From assembly GCA_020628265.1 (NCBI GenBank), contig JAHDFG010000008.1:1-21402 (forward strand): a DNA stretch of 21,402 bases. The letters are read 5' to 3'. The notes under the pieces are model-generated. The model was not told the origin of the DNA, did not search any database, and saw nothing but the letters and a program-made list of their open reading frames with translations. Every line of letters begins with the position of its first letter. The first letter of the stretch is position 1. A program made the position numbers and the translations under genes. Origin of the DNA: Pseudooctadecabacter sp. (GTDB taxonomy: Bacteria > Pseudomonadota > Alphaproteobacteria > Rhodobacterales > Rhodobacteraceae). Below are positions 1-7,823 of the stretch, in pieces.

Positions 1-1375
1 GCGCCATGCTGAACACGAAATCGCCCTGCAGTCCCAATTCGACAATCTGGTCCATAAAGGCAGCAGGCGAACGGACCGAGCCGTCCGGATGATGCCAACG
101 GGCCAAGGCCTCGAACCCTGCAATTTGACCTGACGCGAGATAGACCTTCGGCTGATAGTGCGGCCGTACAGCTTTGTTTGTCAGCGCGTCCGTCAGGGCC
201 TGTTTGTCATGCGATGTCATGCGCGGCGCAAAAAGGGATGTCTCATAAAGGACCGGTCCATCGCTGGCCGCCGATTTTGCTGCAAACATGGCCTGGTCCG
301 CCGCAGAACACAGGCCGGAAACGGTAGGCGCTGGAGCCTCTGGGGAGGGTCCCGTCATCGCAAGACCAACACTCGCCCCGACCTTGAGCTGTCGTTCCTG
401 CCAAGCAACTGGCGCCGTAATTCGTGCTTCAAGCAGGCGGCTGAAGACCAGTGCTTCTCCTTCGTTTGCAAAGCCGCCCACCGCGCAGACAAACTCGTCC
501 CCGCCCATGCGCCCCACAACGCCCCGATCGCCAATCAGGGCGCGCATCCGTTCACCTGTCTGGATCAGGACGCGGTCGCCGGCCTCGTGGCTATAGGTGT
601 CGTTGATCGGTTTGAAGCTGTCGAGGTCCACCAGAAGGACGGCAATCTCTTCGCCGGTCAGGTTTCTGTCCGCCAGCATGACGGTCAATGCGCGATCAAA
701 GGCGGGGCGGTTCAACAAACCGGTTAACCCGTCCAGCCTTTGAGCCTCCTCAAGTTGGGACAGGCGGGAGGACGCATCATTTTCGGCCGCAATCAGGGCG
801 TCTTGAGTGCGCAGATGTTCCTGCAACGTATCGACGGATGCGTAGATGAACATCAGAATGAAGCCGAAGGCGGCGGCCCATTCTGGCAACGTACCCGCGA
901 CAGGCGGGGTGCTTGCGACGCTAAAGACCGTTAGGCCGAGCATCACAATCGCGGGGACCAGCATCCCGAACAGGAAAGGCGTCACGCGCGACCACGTGTT
1001 CGTGATGTAAATCTGGATGCCCAACGACCACAACAAAGCGGACACTTTCAGCGCGATCGACGGATGCTGCGCGATGAACAGGGCCGGCGTTGAATAGAGA
1101 AGGGTGTTAAAGACGCAAATACCCAGCGCAATTAGCAGGATCTGGTCCTTGGTCAGACCGGCAAATGGTGCACGACGACGAAAGAGCCGCGCGACAGCAA
1201 GCTCTGACACCAAAATGGCGCAAAGAACCGCCACGGCGACCCAGACAAAGCCGATGGCGGCAGCAAGGGCGCAGACGCAGACAATCGTGAAGAGTTGAAG
1301 TTTCACGTCCCGTCCCACAAGGTGGGCAACGGCCGAATACTGCGGCCTGTTGGCGACAACGATCCGGTTCAGCAT
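1..1375 (-). CDS. Membrane-bound GGDEF-EAL protein (diguanylate cyclase/phosphodiesterase), 3' end outside the window
   Basis: Predicted to make and/or degrade the second messenger c-di-GMP at the inner membrane. The frame is open from the ATG at 1375 to base 1 (458 residues seen), so the C-terminus is missing. Residues about 26-181 hold roughly six hydrophobic segments, followed by a short helical linker. The GGDEF domain begins near LTGLLNR (217-223) and has an intact MGGDEF at 290-295. The RxxD inhibitory site normally found just upstream is absent (GDRG at 282-285). A second domain starts near residue 396 with HYQPK and FEALARW (EAL at 422-424), so only its first part is visible. No ATG lies further upstream in frame near the start and the ribosome site is weak, so an upstream non-ATG start is possible. 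Whether it is a cyclase, a phosphodiesterase or both cannot be settled without the rest of the EAL domain. Confidence 0.9.
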   Translation of the reverse strand, partial: MLNRIVVANRPQYSAVAHLVGRDVKLQLFTIVCVCALAAAIGFVWVAVAVLCAILVSELAVARLFRRRAPFAGLTKDQILLIALGICVFNTLLYSTPALFIAQHPSIALKVSALLWSLGIQIYITNTWSRVTPFLFGMLVPAIVMLGLTVFSVASTPPVAGTLPEWAAAFGFILMFIYASVDTLQEHLRTQDALIAAENDASSRLSQLEEAQRLDGLTGLLNRPAFDRALTVMLADRNLTGEEIAVLLVDLDSFKPINDTYSHEAGDRVLIQTGERMRALIGDRGVVGRMGGDEFVCAVGGFANEGEALVFSRLLEARITAPVAWQERQLKVGASVGLAMTGPSPEAPAPTVSGLCSAADQAMFAAKSAASDGPVLYETSLFAPRMTSHDKQALTDALTNKAVRPHYQPKVYLASGQIAGFEALARWHHPDGSVRSPAAFMDQIVELGLQGDFVFSMA

Positions 1376-1585
1376 TTCAATTGGGTCCGGAACATCCTGC
1401 GCATGCCCTCTTATCGGCCGGAACAACTTGATCCGCCAAGCCTTAAAACGTCCTTTAGTGCCAAAGGTTGCTGGGTGGGCCCCTTGCCGCGCGGCACCGG
1501 CTCGCCTATACGCCGCGACGGATGATGCCCCGCGGTGCCCTCGGACCGCTCATGCGGTGCGACCCGCACCACACAGGAGAACACC

Positions 1586-2371
1586 ATGGTTGCCAGCGCA
1601 AACCTGAACGTGATGATGAAGACGGCCCGTCGAGCCGGCCGTGCCTTGTTGAAAGACTTCAACGAGGTTGAAAACCTGCAGGTCTCCAAGAAAGGTCCCG
1701 GCGACTTTGTCAGCCGCGCGGACCGCAATGCAGAGACCATCATCCGAGAAGCCCTGATTGAGGCGCGACCGACATACGGGTTTCTTGGTGAAGAGGGCGG
1801 CGAGATCGAGGGCGAGGATCCGACCCGCCGCTGGATTGTCGATCCGTTGGATGGAACCACGAACTTTTTGCACGGGATGCCCCATTGGGCGGTCTCGATC
1901 GCACTGGAACACAAAGGCCAGATCGTGGCCGGTGTGGTCTATGATGCAGCCAAAGACGAATTGTTCTTTGCTGAAAAGGGCGAAGGTGCGTGGATGAACG
2001 AACGGCGCATTCGCGTCTCGGGCCGGAACCGGTTGGCTGATTCCGTGTTCTCTGCCGGCCTGCCGCCTGACGGAGGGCGTTATCTGCCGGAAATGCTGCG
2101 CGATCTGGGCAAACTGATGCCCGCCTGTTCGGGCATGCGCCGCAATGGCGCTGCGTCGCTTGATTTGGCATGGGTAGCTGCGGGCCGGTTTGAAGGGTTC
2201 TGGGAATACAACCTCAAGCCATGGGACATCGCCGCAGGCATCATCATCGCCAAGGAGGCTGGCGCCTTTGTCGAACCCCTGATCGAGGGCAAGGATGTGC
2301 TGGAAGACGGCCACATCATCGCTGGCGCAGAACCCATCTTCGATCAATTCGCAAAAGTCCTTCGCGGGTAG
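1586..2371 (+). CDS. suhB: Inositol monophosphatase family protein (SuhB-like)
   Basis: A Mg2+-dependent, lithium-sensitive-type sugar phosphatase of the inositol monophosphatase family; 261 residues, the usual family length. The metal-binding signatures are complete: GEEGG at 68-72, WIVDPLDGTTNF at 83-94 (Asp86, Asp89) and WDIAAG at 213-218 (Asp214). The start is the ATG at 1586, placed 5 nt behind a CAGGAGA ribosome site at 1574-1580; the frame stays open upstream to 1535 but without a better site. It is transcribed alone, divergent from the GGDEF-EAL gene and convergent with the glyoxalase gene. The likely role is inositol-1-phosphate or related phosphate ester hydrolysis; related enzymes also act on 3'-phosphoadenosine 5'-phosphate or have RNA-linked roles, so the natural substrate is not proven. 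Confidence 0.9.
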   Translation: MVASANLNVMMKTARRAGRALLKDFNEVENLQVSKKGPGDFVSRADRNAETIIREALIEARPTYGFLGEEGGEIEGEDPTRRWIVDPLDGTTNFLHGMPHWAVSIALEHKGQIVAGVVYDAAKDELFFAEKGEGAWMNERRIRVSGRNRLADSVFSAGLPPDGGRYLPEMLRDLGKLMPACSGMRRNGAASLDLAWVAAGRFEGFWEYNLKPWDIAAGIIIAKEAGAFVEPLIEGKDVLEDGHIIAGAEPIFDQFAKVLRG

Positions 2372-2394
2372 CCAAAGTCTCTGTGAGACTTTGG
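2372..2394. terminator. Hairpin 1 behind the suhB-like gene
   Basis: Perfect 10-bp stem: CCAAAGTCTC (2372-2381), loop TGT, GAGACTTTGG (2385-2394). It begins on the base after the stop codon at 2369-2371. There is no U-run on either strand, so classic Rho-independent strength is uncertain. Its position between convergent genes suggests a terminator or 3'-end stabiliser. Confidence 0.6.
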
Positions 2395-2397
2395 GGT

Positions 2398-2418
2398 CAG
2401 ACTTTCCTTGAAAGTCTG
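2398..2418. terminator. Hairpin 2, before the glyoxalase stop codon
   Basis: Perfect 9-bp stem: CAGACTTTC (2398-2406), loop CTT, GAAAGTCTG (2410-2418), ending 2 nt before the convergent stop codon at 2420-2422. It shares the heptamer AGACTTT/AAAGTCT with hairpin 1, so arms of the two could also pair with each other. Probably serves the leftward operon as 3'-end or terminator. Confidence 0.6.
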
Positions 2419-2419
2419 G

Positions 2420-2803
2420 CTACAGCGGCGCGAACAGGTCGATCTGATAGCCGTCTGGGTCCTTGACGGTCGCATACCGCTGCCCCCAGAACGCGTCCCA
2501 AGGCTCAACCGTTAACGTATGGCCTGCCGCCTTCAGCGCGGCCGCGATTGCGTCCACTTCAGCCGGACTGTCACAGAGCATCGCGAAACTTGCATGGTTT
2601 GGCGGCTGTGGCGCGTGGCCGGTCAGCTGTTCCATCAAATCCGCCGTGTCGATCATCAAACGCACCTCGCCAGGTTTGGCTGTGGGCTCGACGTGTTTGT
2701 CCTCCGCTGACCAAGCCGGAAAAACAAAGCCCAGTATCTCGTAAAAGGCGACGGTTTTCGACATATCATTCGTAGAGACGGCGACGGCATCAAGGCGGGG
2801 CAT
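2420..2803 (-). CDS. VOC (glyoxalase/bleomycin resistance fold) family protein
   Basis: A 127-residue protein of the vicinal oxygen chelate superfamily; the specific reaction is not known. It starts with a typical first beta strand and helix (RLDAVAVSTNDMSKTVAFYE, residues 3-22) and ends with the family signature WGQRYATVKDPDGYQIDLF (106-124), where a Glu or related metal ligand would be expected; here the ends read QIDLF with Asp122. The start is the ATG at 2803, preceded by AAGGA about 6 nt away; only 2 nt separate it from the stop of the upstream GFA gene (TAG CC ATG), which points to translational coupling. It is the last gene of the rhomboid-GFA-GFA-VOC operon. The frame continues upstream without a stop, but that stretch overlaps the GFA gene and is not likely coding. 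Confidence 0.85.
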   Translation of the reverse strand: MPRLDAVAVSTNDMSKTVAFYEILGFVFPAWSAEDKHVEPTAKPGEVRLMIDTADLMEQLTGHAPQPPNHASFAMLCDSPAEVDAIAAALKAAGHTLTVEPWDAFWGQRYATVKDPDGYQIDLFAPL

Positions 2804-2805
2804 GG

Positions 2806-3174
2806 CTAGTCCTTTTGATCTGACGGATGATTTACACCATCGTGCCACGGGATGGGTTCGAACTCGGCCGGATTGATGCCGTCGAGGCCCCCCATGTTTA
2901 CCCCGTATTCGTTGGGGTTCGAACGTCGCTGGTGGTGCGTGTAGATGCCGCAAACCCTACAAAAGTGGTGTTTGGCCGTATGAGTCCCGAACGAATAGAC
3001 CGTCAGTGCTTCATGGCCCTTCACAATCCTCAAATCCGGCAGCGCGACGGTTGCCGCAGGCGTGCCGCGGCGACGGCAGAACGAGCAATCACAGCGTCGC
3101 GCTTCTGACAGTGGTTCGGCGAGCGTGACTTCCAGCACTACAGCGCCGCAATGACAGGAGACATTGGTCTTCAT
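2806..3174 (-). CDS. GFA family zinc protein (glutathione-dependent formaldehyde-activating enzyme fold), copy 1
   Basis: A 122-residue protein of the GFA family (Mss4-like fold, two zinc sites). All seven family cysteines are present: CHC at 7-9, CDCSFC at 28-33 and CRVC at 72-75. The founding member, Gfa of Paracoccus, was linked to S-hydroxymethylglutathione formation, but most family members are of unknown activity, so this name should not be read as a proven reaction. Its ATG at 3174 overlaps the stop of the preceding GFA gene by 4 bp (ATGA), and the following glyoxalase-fold gene starts 2 nt after its stop. It is clearly a paralogue of the neighbour: both share the CHCGAV, RRCDCSFC and FC..CGI.THHQ blocks. 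Confidence 0.9.
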   Translation of the reverse strand: MKTNVSCHCGAVVLEVTLAEPLSEARRCDCSFCRRRGTPAATVALPDLRIVKGHEALTVYSFGTHTAKHHFCRVCGIYTHHQRRSNPNEYGVNMGGLDGINPAEFEPIPWHDGVNHPSDQKD

Positions 3175-3554
3175 GTGTCACCGTGGATTTTGGGCTGATA
3201 TCCGCGTCCGTCCAGCCAAGGCAACGGGTCGAAATCTTGCGGGTTCACGCCTTCTATACAGATCAGGTTAATCGCATAGCCATCGCGCGGGTTGTCGTGT
3301 TGATGGTGTGTGAAGATACCGCAAGTCCCGCAGAAATAGTGTTCGGCCTGCATCGTGTTGAACTGATAGATCCGCAAGGCATCGGCCCCGCGTATGACCG
3401 TCAACTGGCCTTGGTCGGCAAAGACGACGGGTGCGCCGCGCCGCGCGCAGAACGAACAGTCACACCGGCGGGCGTTGCTCAGGGGTTCCGAAAGTTGCGC
3501 GCGCACTTCAACGGCCCCGCAATGGCACGTCGCAGTAATCTGCGGGCCGCTCAC
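3171..3554 (-). CDS. GFA family zinc protein, copy 2 (GTG start)
   Basis: A 127-residue paralogue of the downstream GFA protein. The zinc-ligand cysteines are CHC at 10-12, CDCSFC at 31-36 and CGTC at 75-78. The start is taken as GTG at 3554: it sits 5 nt behind a strong GGAGG and overlaps the rhomboid stop in a GTGA (3551-3554). The reading frame stays open upstream to 3713, but that part lies over the rhomboid C-terminus and gives a low-complexity Arg/Pro-rich sequence, so the extension is rejected. It ends in a 4-bp ATGA overlap with copy 1. The substrate is unknown; a role in thiol or aldehyde chemistry is suggested only by the family name and by the neighbouring VOC protein. Confidence 0.88.
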   Translation of the reverse strand: MSGPQITATCHCGAVEVRAQLSEPLSNARRCDCSFCARRGAPVVFADQGQLTVIRGADALRIYQFNTMQAEHYFCGTCGIFTHHQHDNPRDGYAINLICIEGVNPQDFDPLPWLDGRGYQPKIHGDT

Positions 3555-4291
3555 TTCCGCCTCCGGATGAGCGGGACATTGGATGTGGGGTAGCGCGTTT
3601 CGGGGTGGGGCGGGTGGCCGTCCGTGCGGTCCCAATAGCGGGTCGCCCCGCGCCGCAGCCACAGCGGAATGGTCATCACAAAGCCTGCCACAAAGCCGCC
3701 CACGTGAGCCCAATAGGCGACGCCACCCCCATTGAGGTCACTGCCCAGCCCGTTGAACACCTGCAGCGCCATCCAGACGCCCAACACGATGAACGACGGG
3801 ATCGGCAGGATGCGGAAAAACACGATGAAGAAGATGAAGATGTCCACGCGAGCTCTTGGGAACATCAACAGATAGCCACCCATCACACCTGCAATGGCAC
3901 CGGAGGCCCCAACCATAGGGATTTGCGAGGTCGGGTCCGGCAGATACTGAATGTAGGCCGCAGCAAAACCTGACAGCACGTAGAACACAAGGAATGGGAT
4001 GTGGCCCAGTTCCTCTTCCATGTTGTCGCCGAATATCCACAAAAACAGCATGTTACCGGCCAGATGCATAAAGCCACCATGCAGAAACATATGGGTGAAA
4101 AAGCCTGTCGTGCCTTGGCCCTCGTGGAACAAGACCGGCCAGAAGGCGTAGTCATACAGGAATTGGTTGGACTGCCTGACGTCCATCTGCCCGCTGTACT
4201 GGACGATGAACACGGCCACATTGATCGCGATCAGGGCGTAGGTGATGAACGGGATTTTCTCGGACGGGTTATGATCTCGGATCGGCAGCAT
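3551..4291 (-). CDS. Rhomboid family intramembrane serine protease
   Basis: A 246-residue polytopic membrane protein with six to seven hydrophobic segments. The rhomboid motifs are complete: HLAGN at 76-80 (the HxxxN of TM2), the nucleophile in GASGAIAG (Ser130) and the general base in YWAHVGGF (His196). It should cleave transmembrane substrates in or near the inner membrane; no substrate can be named. The soluble C-terminal tail (about 212-246) is Arg/Pro-rich. It is the first gene of a tightly packed operon with two GFA genes and a VOC gene, and begins 39 nt after the putA stop, so read-through from putA is possible. The ribosome site at the chosen ATG is weak (GGCGGA, about 10 nt upstream). 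Confidence 0.93.
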   Translation of the reverse strand: MLPIRDHNPSEKIPFITYALIAINVAVFIVQYSGQMDVRQSNQFLYDYAFWPVLFHEGQGTTGFFTHMFLHGGFMHLAGNMLFLWIFGDNMEEELGHIPFLVFYVLSGFAAAYIQYLPDPTSQIPMVGASGAIAGVMGGYLLMFPRARVDIFIFFIVFFRILPIPSFIVLGVWMALQVFNGLGSDLNGGGVAYWAHVGGFVAGFVMTIPLWLRRGATRYWDRTDGHPPHPETRYPTSNVPLIRRRK

Positions 4292-4330
4292 GGGGGAAAC
4301 GTCCGCCTTTGTGCTGCGGGGGTCAAGGCC

Positions 4331-7300
4331 CTATCCACTCACATCCGCCAGCAGGGCTGCATTGCCGCCCGCTGCTGTCGTATCCACACAGATGTGGCGT
4401 TCATGCAGGACATGGGCCGCCGTCAAGGTGCCCCGTAGCAAAGGCACAATAGGACCTGTCCGCTGGGCAAGGGCTTGTTCATACTCGCGCGCCGTTTTGT
4501 CATCGCCATCAAAAATCACGCCCGCTAAGTCGGGGTGTGACGTCAACTCCGCTGCCGCGACCGAGAGGCCCAAGGTCAGGGGCGTTCCGCCGAGTTCGAG
4601 CACCGCGTCTGCCTGTGCCGTCACATCCGGTCCCGCGCAAAGAATTGGCCCGCGCGGGTGCATCGAATGCCGGTTGCTTTCGCCGGTCGGCCCGGGCAGG
4701 TCTTGCGGCGCTGCGGGGACGTCGACGGGATCGCAGTGGGCGGCAAACCGCGGCAGGTAATGTGGCCCGCCGGCCTTTGGTCCGGTGCCGGACAGTCCCT
4801 CGCCTCCGAAGGGCTGGCTGCCGACCACGGCCCCGATCTGGTTGCGGTTGACGTAGATGTTGCCGGCTTGCACAGCGTCCACGATGTGCTGGACGCGGTC
4901 ATCAATTCGGGTGTGAAGCCCAAAGGTCAGCCCGTAGCCGGTGGCGTTGATGTCATCAATAATCCGGTCAAGGTCTTGCGCCTTGAAGGTCGCAACATGC
5001 AGGACCGGCCCAAAGATTTCGCGGCCCAGATCTGCGATCCCGTCAACCGAGATAAGCGTTGGTGCCACGAAGGTTCCCGATGTCGGCACAGGCAGTTCGT
5101 GCAACAGACGACCGTCTTGCTTGGCCGTAGCGATATGATCCACGATCGCCTGTTGTGCTGCGGTGTCGATCACTGGTCCCACGTCTGTTTGCAAAAGCCA
5201 TGGATCGCCAATCGACAGCGCGTCCATCGCGCCCTTGAGCATCTGGATTACGCCCTCTGCCACGTCCTCTTGCACGTACAGACAGCGCAACGCGCTGCAG
5301 CGTTGTCCTGCGGATTGGAAGGCCGATTGCACGATATCGCGGACCGCGTGTTCGGGCAGGGCGGTACTGTCGACGATCATGGCATTCAGCCCGCCTGTTT
5401 CGGCAATCAACGGAGTGCCCGGCGTGCAGTGATTGGCCATGGAGGCGCGGATTTTGAGTGCCGTTGCCGTCGATCCAGTGAACGCGACACCATTGATCCG
5501 TTCGTCTGCTGTTAGGGCAGCACCAATGCCGCCGCCGCCCGGCAACAGGTGCAACACCTCGCTCGGGACGCCAGCCTCATACATCAGCGACACGGCCTTG
5601 TGCGCGATGAGGCCGGTTTGTTCGGCCGGTTTTGCAAGCACACCGTTTCCGGCTGCGAGGGCCGCTGCGATCTGGCCCGTGAAGATGGCCAAGGGGAAAT
5701 TCCACGGGCTGATGCAGGTCCAGACACCCCGCGGCGATGGAGCCAACCGTTCGGCTTCGGCAGCGTAGTAGTGCAGGAAATCAACGGCCTCGCGCAACTC
5801 GCCCACGGCGTCCAGCAGGGTCTTGCCCGCTTCGCGGTGCAGTAGTGCGAACAGCTCTCCTGCGTTGGCCTCATAGGCGTCCGCGATCCGGCGCAGGATG
5901 GTGGCGCGGTCCTTGGCCTCGGCCTGCCAGGGAGTGGCGGCAGCGATTGCGCGGGTTGCATCGTCAGGCGTGGCCCATGTGATGTGGCCTACGATTTCGC
6001 CCGAATGGGCAGGGTTCTGCACGGGGCGGGTGTCAGACTTTCCGTCCGTTTGCCAAGACGAAGACAGAGGGGCAGCCTGCCATTTGTGCGTCCGGAACGG
6101 CTCGGTCACCTTGGCGATTTCGGCAAGGGTCGGGCGGTGCGTGATGTCCCACCCTTTGGAATTGGCGCGGTGGGGCGCAAAAAGCGTAGGCCCAGTTGCC
6201 AAGCTCGGCATGTCCCCGATTTGATCGAACGGATCAGCCGCGACCACCTCGGCGGGAACGTCCTCATCAACGATCTGGTTGACGAAACTGCTGTTGGCAC
6301 CGTTTTCCAGCAGGCGGCGGACAAGATAGGCCAGCAGGTCCTCGTGTGCGCCGACGGGCGCATAAATGCGACAGCGGGTGCCGTGCTCTTTGAGGACAAT
6401 CTTATGGAGTTGTTCGCCCATGCCGTGGAGGCGCTGAAACTCGAACCGGTCTTTGGGGATGTCGCGGGCCAGATGCAGGATGGCAGCGACCGTGTGGGCG
6501 TTGTGGGTCGCAAATTGCGGGTACAGGCGGTCGGTCAGGCGCAGCAGTTTGGCCGCGTTGGCGATATAGCTGACGTCCGTGTGCGCCTTGGCCGTAAAGA
6601 CGGGGAAGCCGTCGAGGCCCAGAACCTGCGCGCGCTTGATCTCCGCGTCCCAATAGGCCCCTTTGACCAGCCGCACCATGATGCGGCGACCGGTTCGGGC
6701 GGCCAGATCATCCAGCCAATCGATGACGTGGCTTGCACGTGGACCGTAGGCCTGCACCACGACGCCGAAACCGTCCCAGCCGTCCAGCGCAGGATCGGTG
6801 ACGACTGCTTCGATGACGTCCAGCGAAAGGGACAGGCGGTCGGCCTCTTCCGCGTCGATGTTGAACCCTTGGCCTGCCGATTTCGCGAGCATGGCGAGTG
6901 ACCGCAGGCGCGGGACCAGTTCGGCCATGACGCGGTCGCGCTGAGCTTCTTCGTAGCGGGGGTGCAGCGCGCTGAGTTTGACGGAGATGCCGGGGTTTTC
7001 CGCGACGGTGTCTTTGTCACAACGGGTCGCGATGGCAGAAATGGCCCGCGAATAGCTGAGGTGGAACGCTCGCGCCTGTGCATCCGTCCGCGCCGCTTCG
7101 CCGAGCATGTCGTAGGAATAGGTGAAGCCCAACGCTTCCATCCCTGCCGCGCGCTTCATGGCCGAAGGCATGTCCTCACCCAACACAAACTGCCGCCCCA
7201 TTTCGCGCATGGCCCGTCCGACAGCGGCGCGGATCACGGGTTCACCCACCCGTTTGATGGCACGGCGCAGGGGCTGTGCGATGCCGTGGTCGTCGTCCAG

Positions 7301-7699
7301 CACACGGCCCGTCAGCAGTAGGGCCCACGTGGAGGCGTTCACAAGGCTAGAAGAGGAATGGCCCAGATGTTTGCCCCAGTCAGATGGCGCAATCTTGTCT
7401 TCGATCAGCGCGTCGATCGTATCTGCATCAGGCACCCGCAACAAAGCTTCTGCCAGACACATCAGTGCGATGCCTTCGTCGGTGCTTAGCCCGTATTCTG
7501 CAAGGAACACCTCCATCAAGCCGGGATCGGAGGTTTCGCGGATCTGGCGCACCAAGTCCGCACCGGCTGCTGCGATGGAAGTTCGGTCGGCCTGGGTCAA
7601 TCCCGCTTGGGCCGCAAGCGCTGCAATCGTTCGGCGTTCGTCTGACAAATAAGCTGCGTCAATTGCGGTTCGGTGGCCTGTGGTGTGATCGCGTGCCAT
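4331..7699 (-). CDS. putA: Bifunctional proline dehydrogenase / L-glutamate gamma-semialdehyde dehydrogenase PutA
   Basis: Oxidises proline to glutamate in two steps: FAD-dependent proline dehydrogenase, then NAD-dependent aldehyde dehydrogenase. It has 1122 residues. The proline dehydrogenase barrel covers about 150-480, with RLVKGAYWDAEIK (343-355) and the substrate arginines in YLVRRLLENGANSSF (458-472). The aldehyde dehydrogenase domain covers about 555-985, with PWNFP (665-669), GSTATA (742-747), catalytic Glu767 in AETGG and catalytic Cys801 in GQRCS. A further C-terminal domain ends in GGNAALL (1111-1117), the conserved C-terminal motif of longer PutAs. There is no N-terminal ribbon-helix-helix DNA-binding domain, so it is a type B PutA like that of Rhodobacter capsulatus and cannot repress itself in the E. 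coli manner. AGGAG lies 7 nt before the ATG. Control is expected from the divergent putR. Confidence 0.97.
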   Translation of the reverse strand: MARDHTTGHRTAIDAAYLSDERRTIAALAAQAGLTQADRTSIAAAGADLVRQIRETSDPGLMEVFLAEYGLSTDEGIALMCLAEALLRVPDADTIDALIEDKIAPSDWGKHLGHSSSSLVNASTWALLLTGRVLDDDHGIAQPLRRAIKRVGEPVIRAAVGRAMREMGRQFVLGEDMPSAMKRAAGMEALGFTYSYDMLGEAARTDAQARAFHLSYSRAISAIATRCDKDTVAENPGISVKLSALHPRYEEAQRDRVMAELVPRLRSLAMLAKSAGQGFNIDAEEADRLSLSLDVIEAVVTDPALDGWDGFGVVVQAYGPRASHVIDWLDDLAARTGRRIMVRLVKGAYWDAEIKRAQVLGLDGFPVFTAKAHTDVSYIANAAKLLRLTDRLYPQFATHNAHTVAAILHLARDIPKDRFEFQRLHGMGEQLHKIVLKEHGTRCRIYAPVGAHEDLLAYLVRRLLENGANSSFVNQIVDEDVPAEVVAADPFDQIGDMPSLATGPTLFAPHRANSKGWDITHRPTLAEIAKVTEPFRTHKWQAAPLSSSWQTDGKSDTRPVQNPAHSGEIVGHITWATPDDATRAIAAATPWQAEAKDRATILRRIADAYEANAGELFALLHREAGKTLLDAVGELREAVDFLHYYAAEAERLAPSPRGVWTCISPWNFPLAIFTGQIAAALAAGNGVLAKPAEQTGLIAHKAVSLMYEAGVPSEVLHLLPGGGGIGAALTADERINGVAFTGSTATALKIRASMANHCTPGTPLIAETGGLNAMIVDSTALPEHAVRDIVQSAFQSAGQRCSALRCLYVQEDVAEGVIQMLKGAMDALSIGDPWLLQTDVGPVIDTAAQQAIVDHIATAKQDGRLLHELPVPTSGTFVAPTLISVDGIADLGREIFGPVLHVATFKAQDLDRIIDDINATGYGLTFGLHTRIDDRVQHIVDAVQAGNIYVNRNQIGAVVGSQPFGGEGLSGTGPKAGGPHYLPRFAAHCDPVDVPAAPQDLPGPTGESNRHSMHPRGPILCAGPDVTAQADAVLELGGTPLTLGLSVAAAELTSHPDLAGVIFDGDDKTAREYEQALAQRTGPIVPLLRGTLTAAHVLHERHICVDTTAAGGNAALLADVSG

Positions 7700-7765
7700 T
7701 GCGGTGCTCCTGAAGGGTGCAAATAGGGGGTGGTGCTTTTGTCCATCATACGCCTATTGTGTTGC

Positions 7766-7796
7766 ATTGATTGTCTTCAATTGCGCCATATTGAAG
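7766..7796. promoter_or_regulatory. Dyad operator(s) in the putA-putR divergent control region
   Basis: The 124-bp gap between the divergent genes holds the inverted repeat CTTCAAT (7775-7781), 8 nt, ATTGAAG (7790-7796). A second, overlapping dyad uses the same left arm: ATTGA (7766-7770), 6 nt, TCAAT (7777-7781). AT-rich dyads of this kind are typical sites for Lrp/AsnC dimers, and PutR is the obvious candidate. On the minus strand a TATGAT at 7750-7745 could be the putA -10 box; no good -35 precedes it, as expected for an activated promoter. Binding is inferred, not shown. Confidence 0.55.
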
Positions 7797-7823
7797 GCGA
7801 ATTGCCTTAAGTGAGGTTGAAAG

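Noticed and set aside
158..727. Rightward open frame of 189 codons
   Set aside because: It is antisense to the GGDEF domain, whose frame shows conserved motifs; Arg/Gly/His-rich product.
1411..2347. Leftward open frames of 167 and 265 codons over the inositol monophosphatase gene
   Set aside because: Antisense shadows of a gene with intact catalytic motifs.
3555..3713. N-terminal extension of GFA copy 2
   Set aside because: Overlaps the rhomboid C-terminus and gives Arg/Pro-rich sequence; the GTG at 3554 has a strong ribosome site and a GTGA overlap.
4658..6901. Long rightward open frames (285 and 305 codons) inside putA
   Set aside because: They are opposite conserved PutA active-site sequence; typical high-GC antisense frames.
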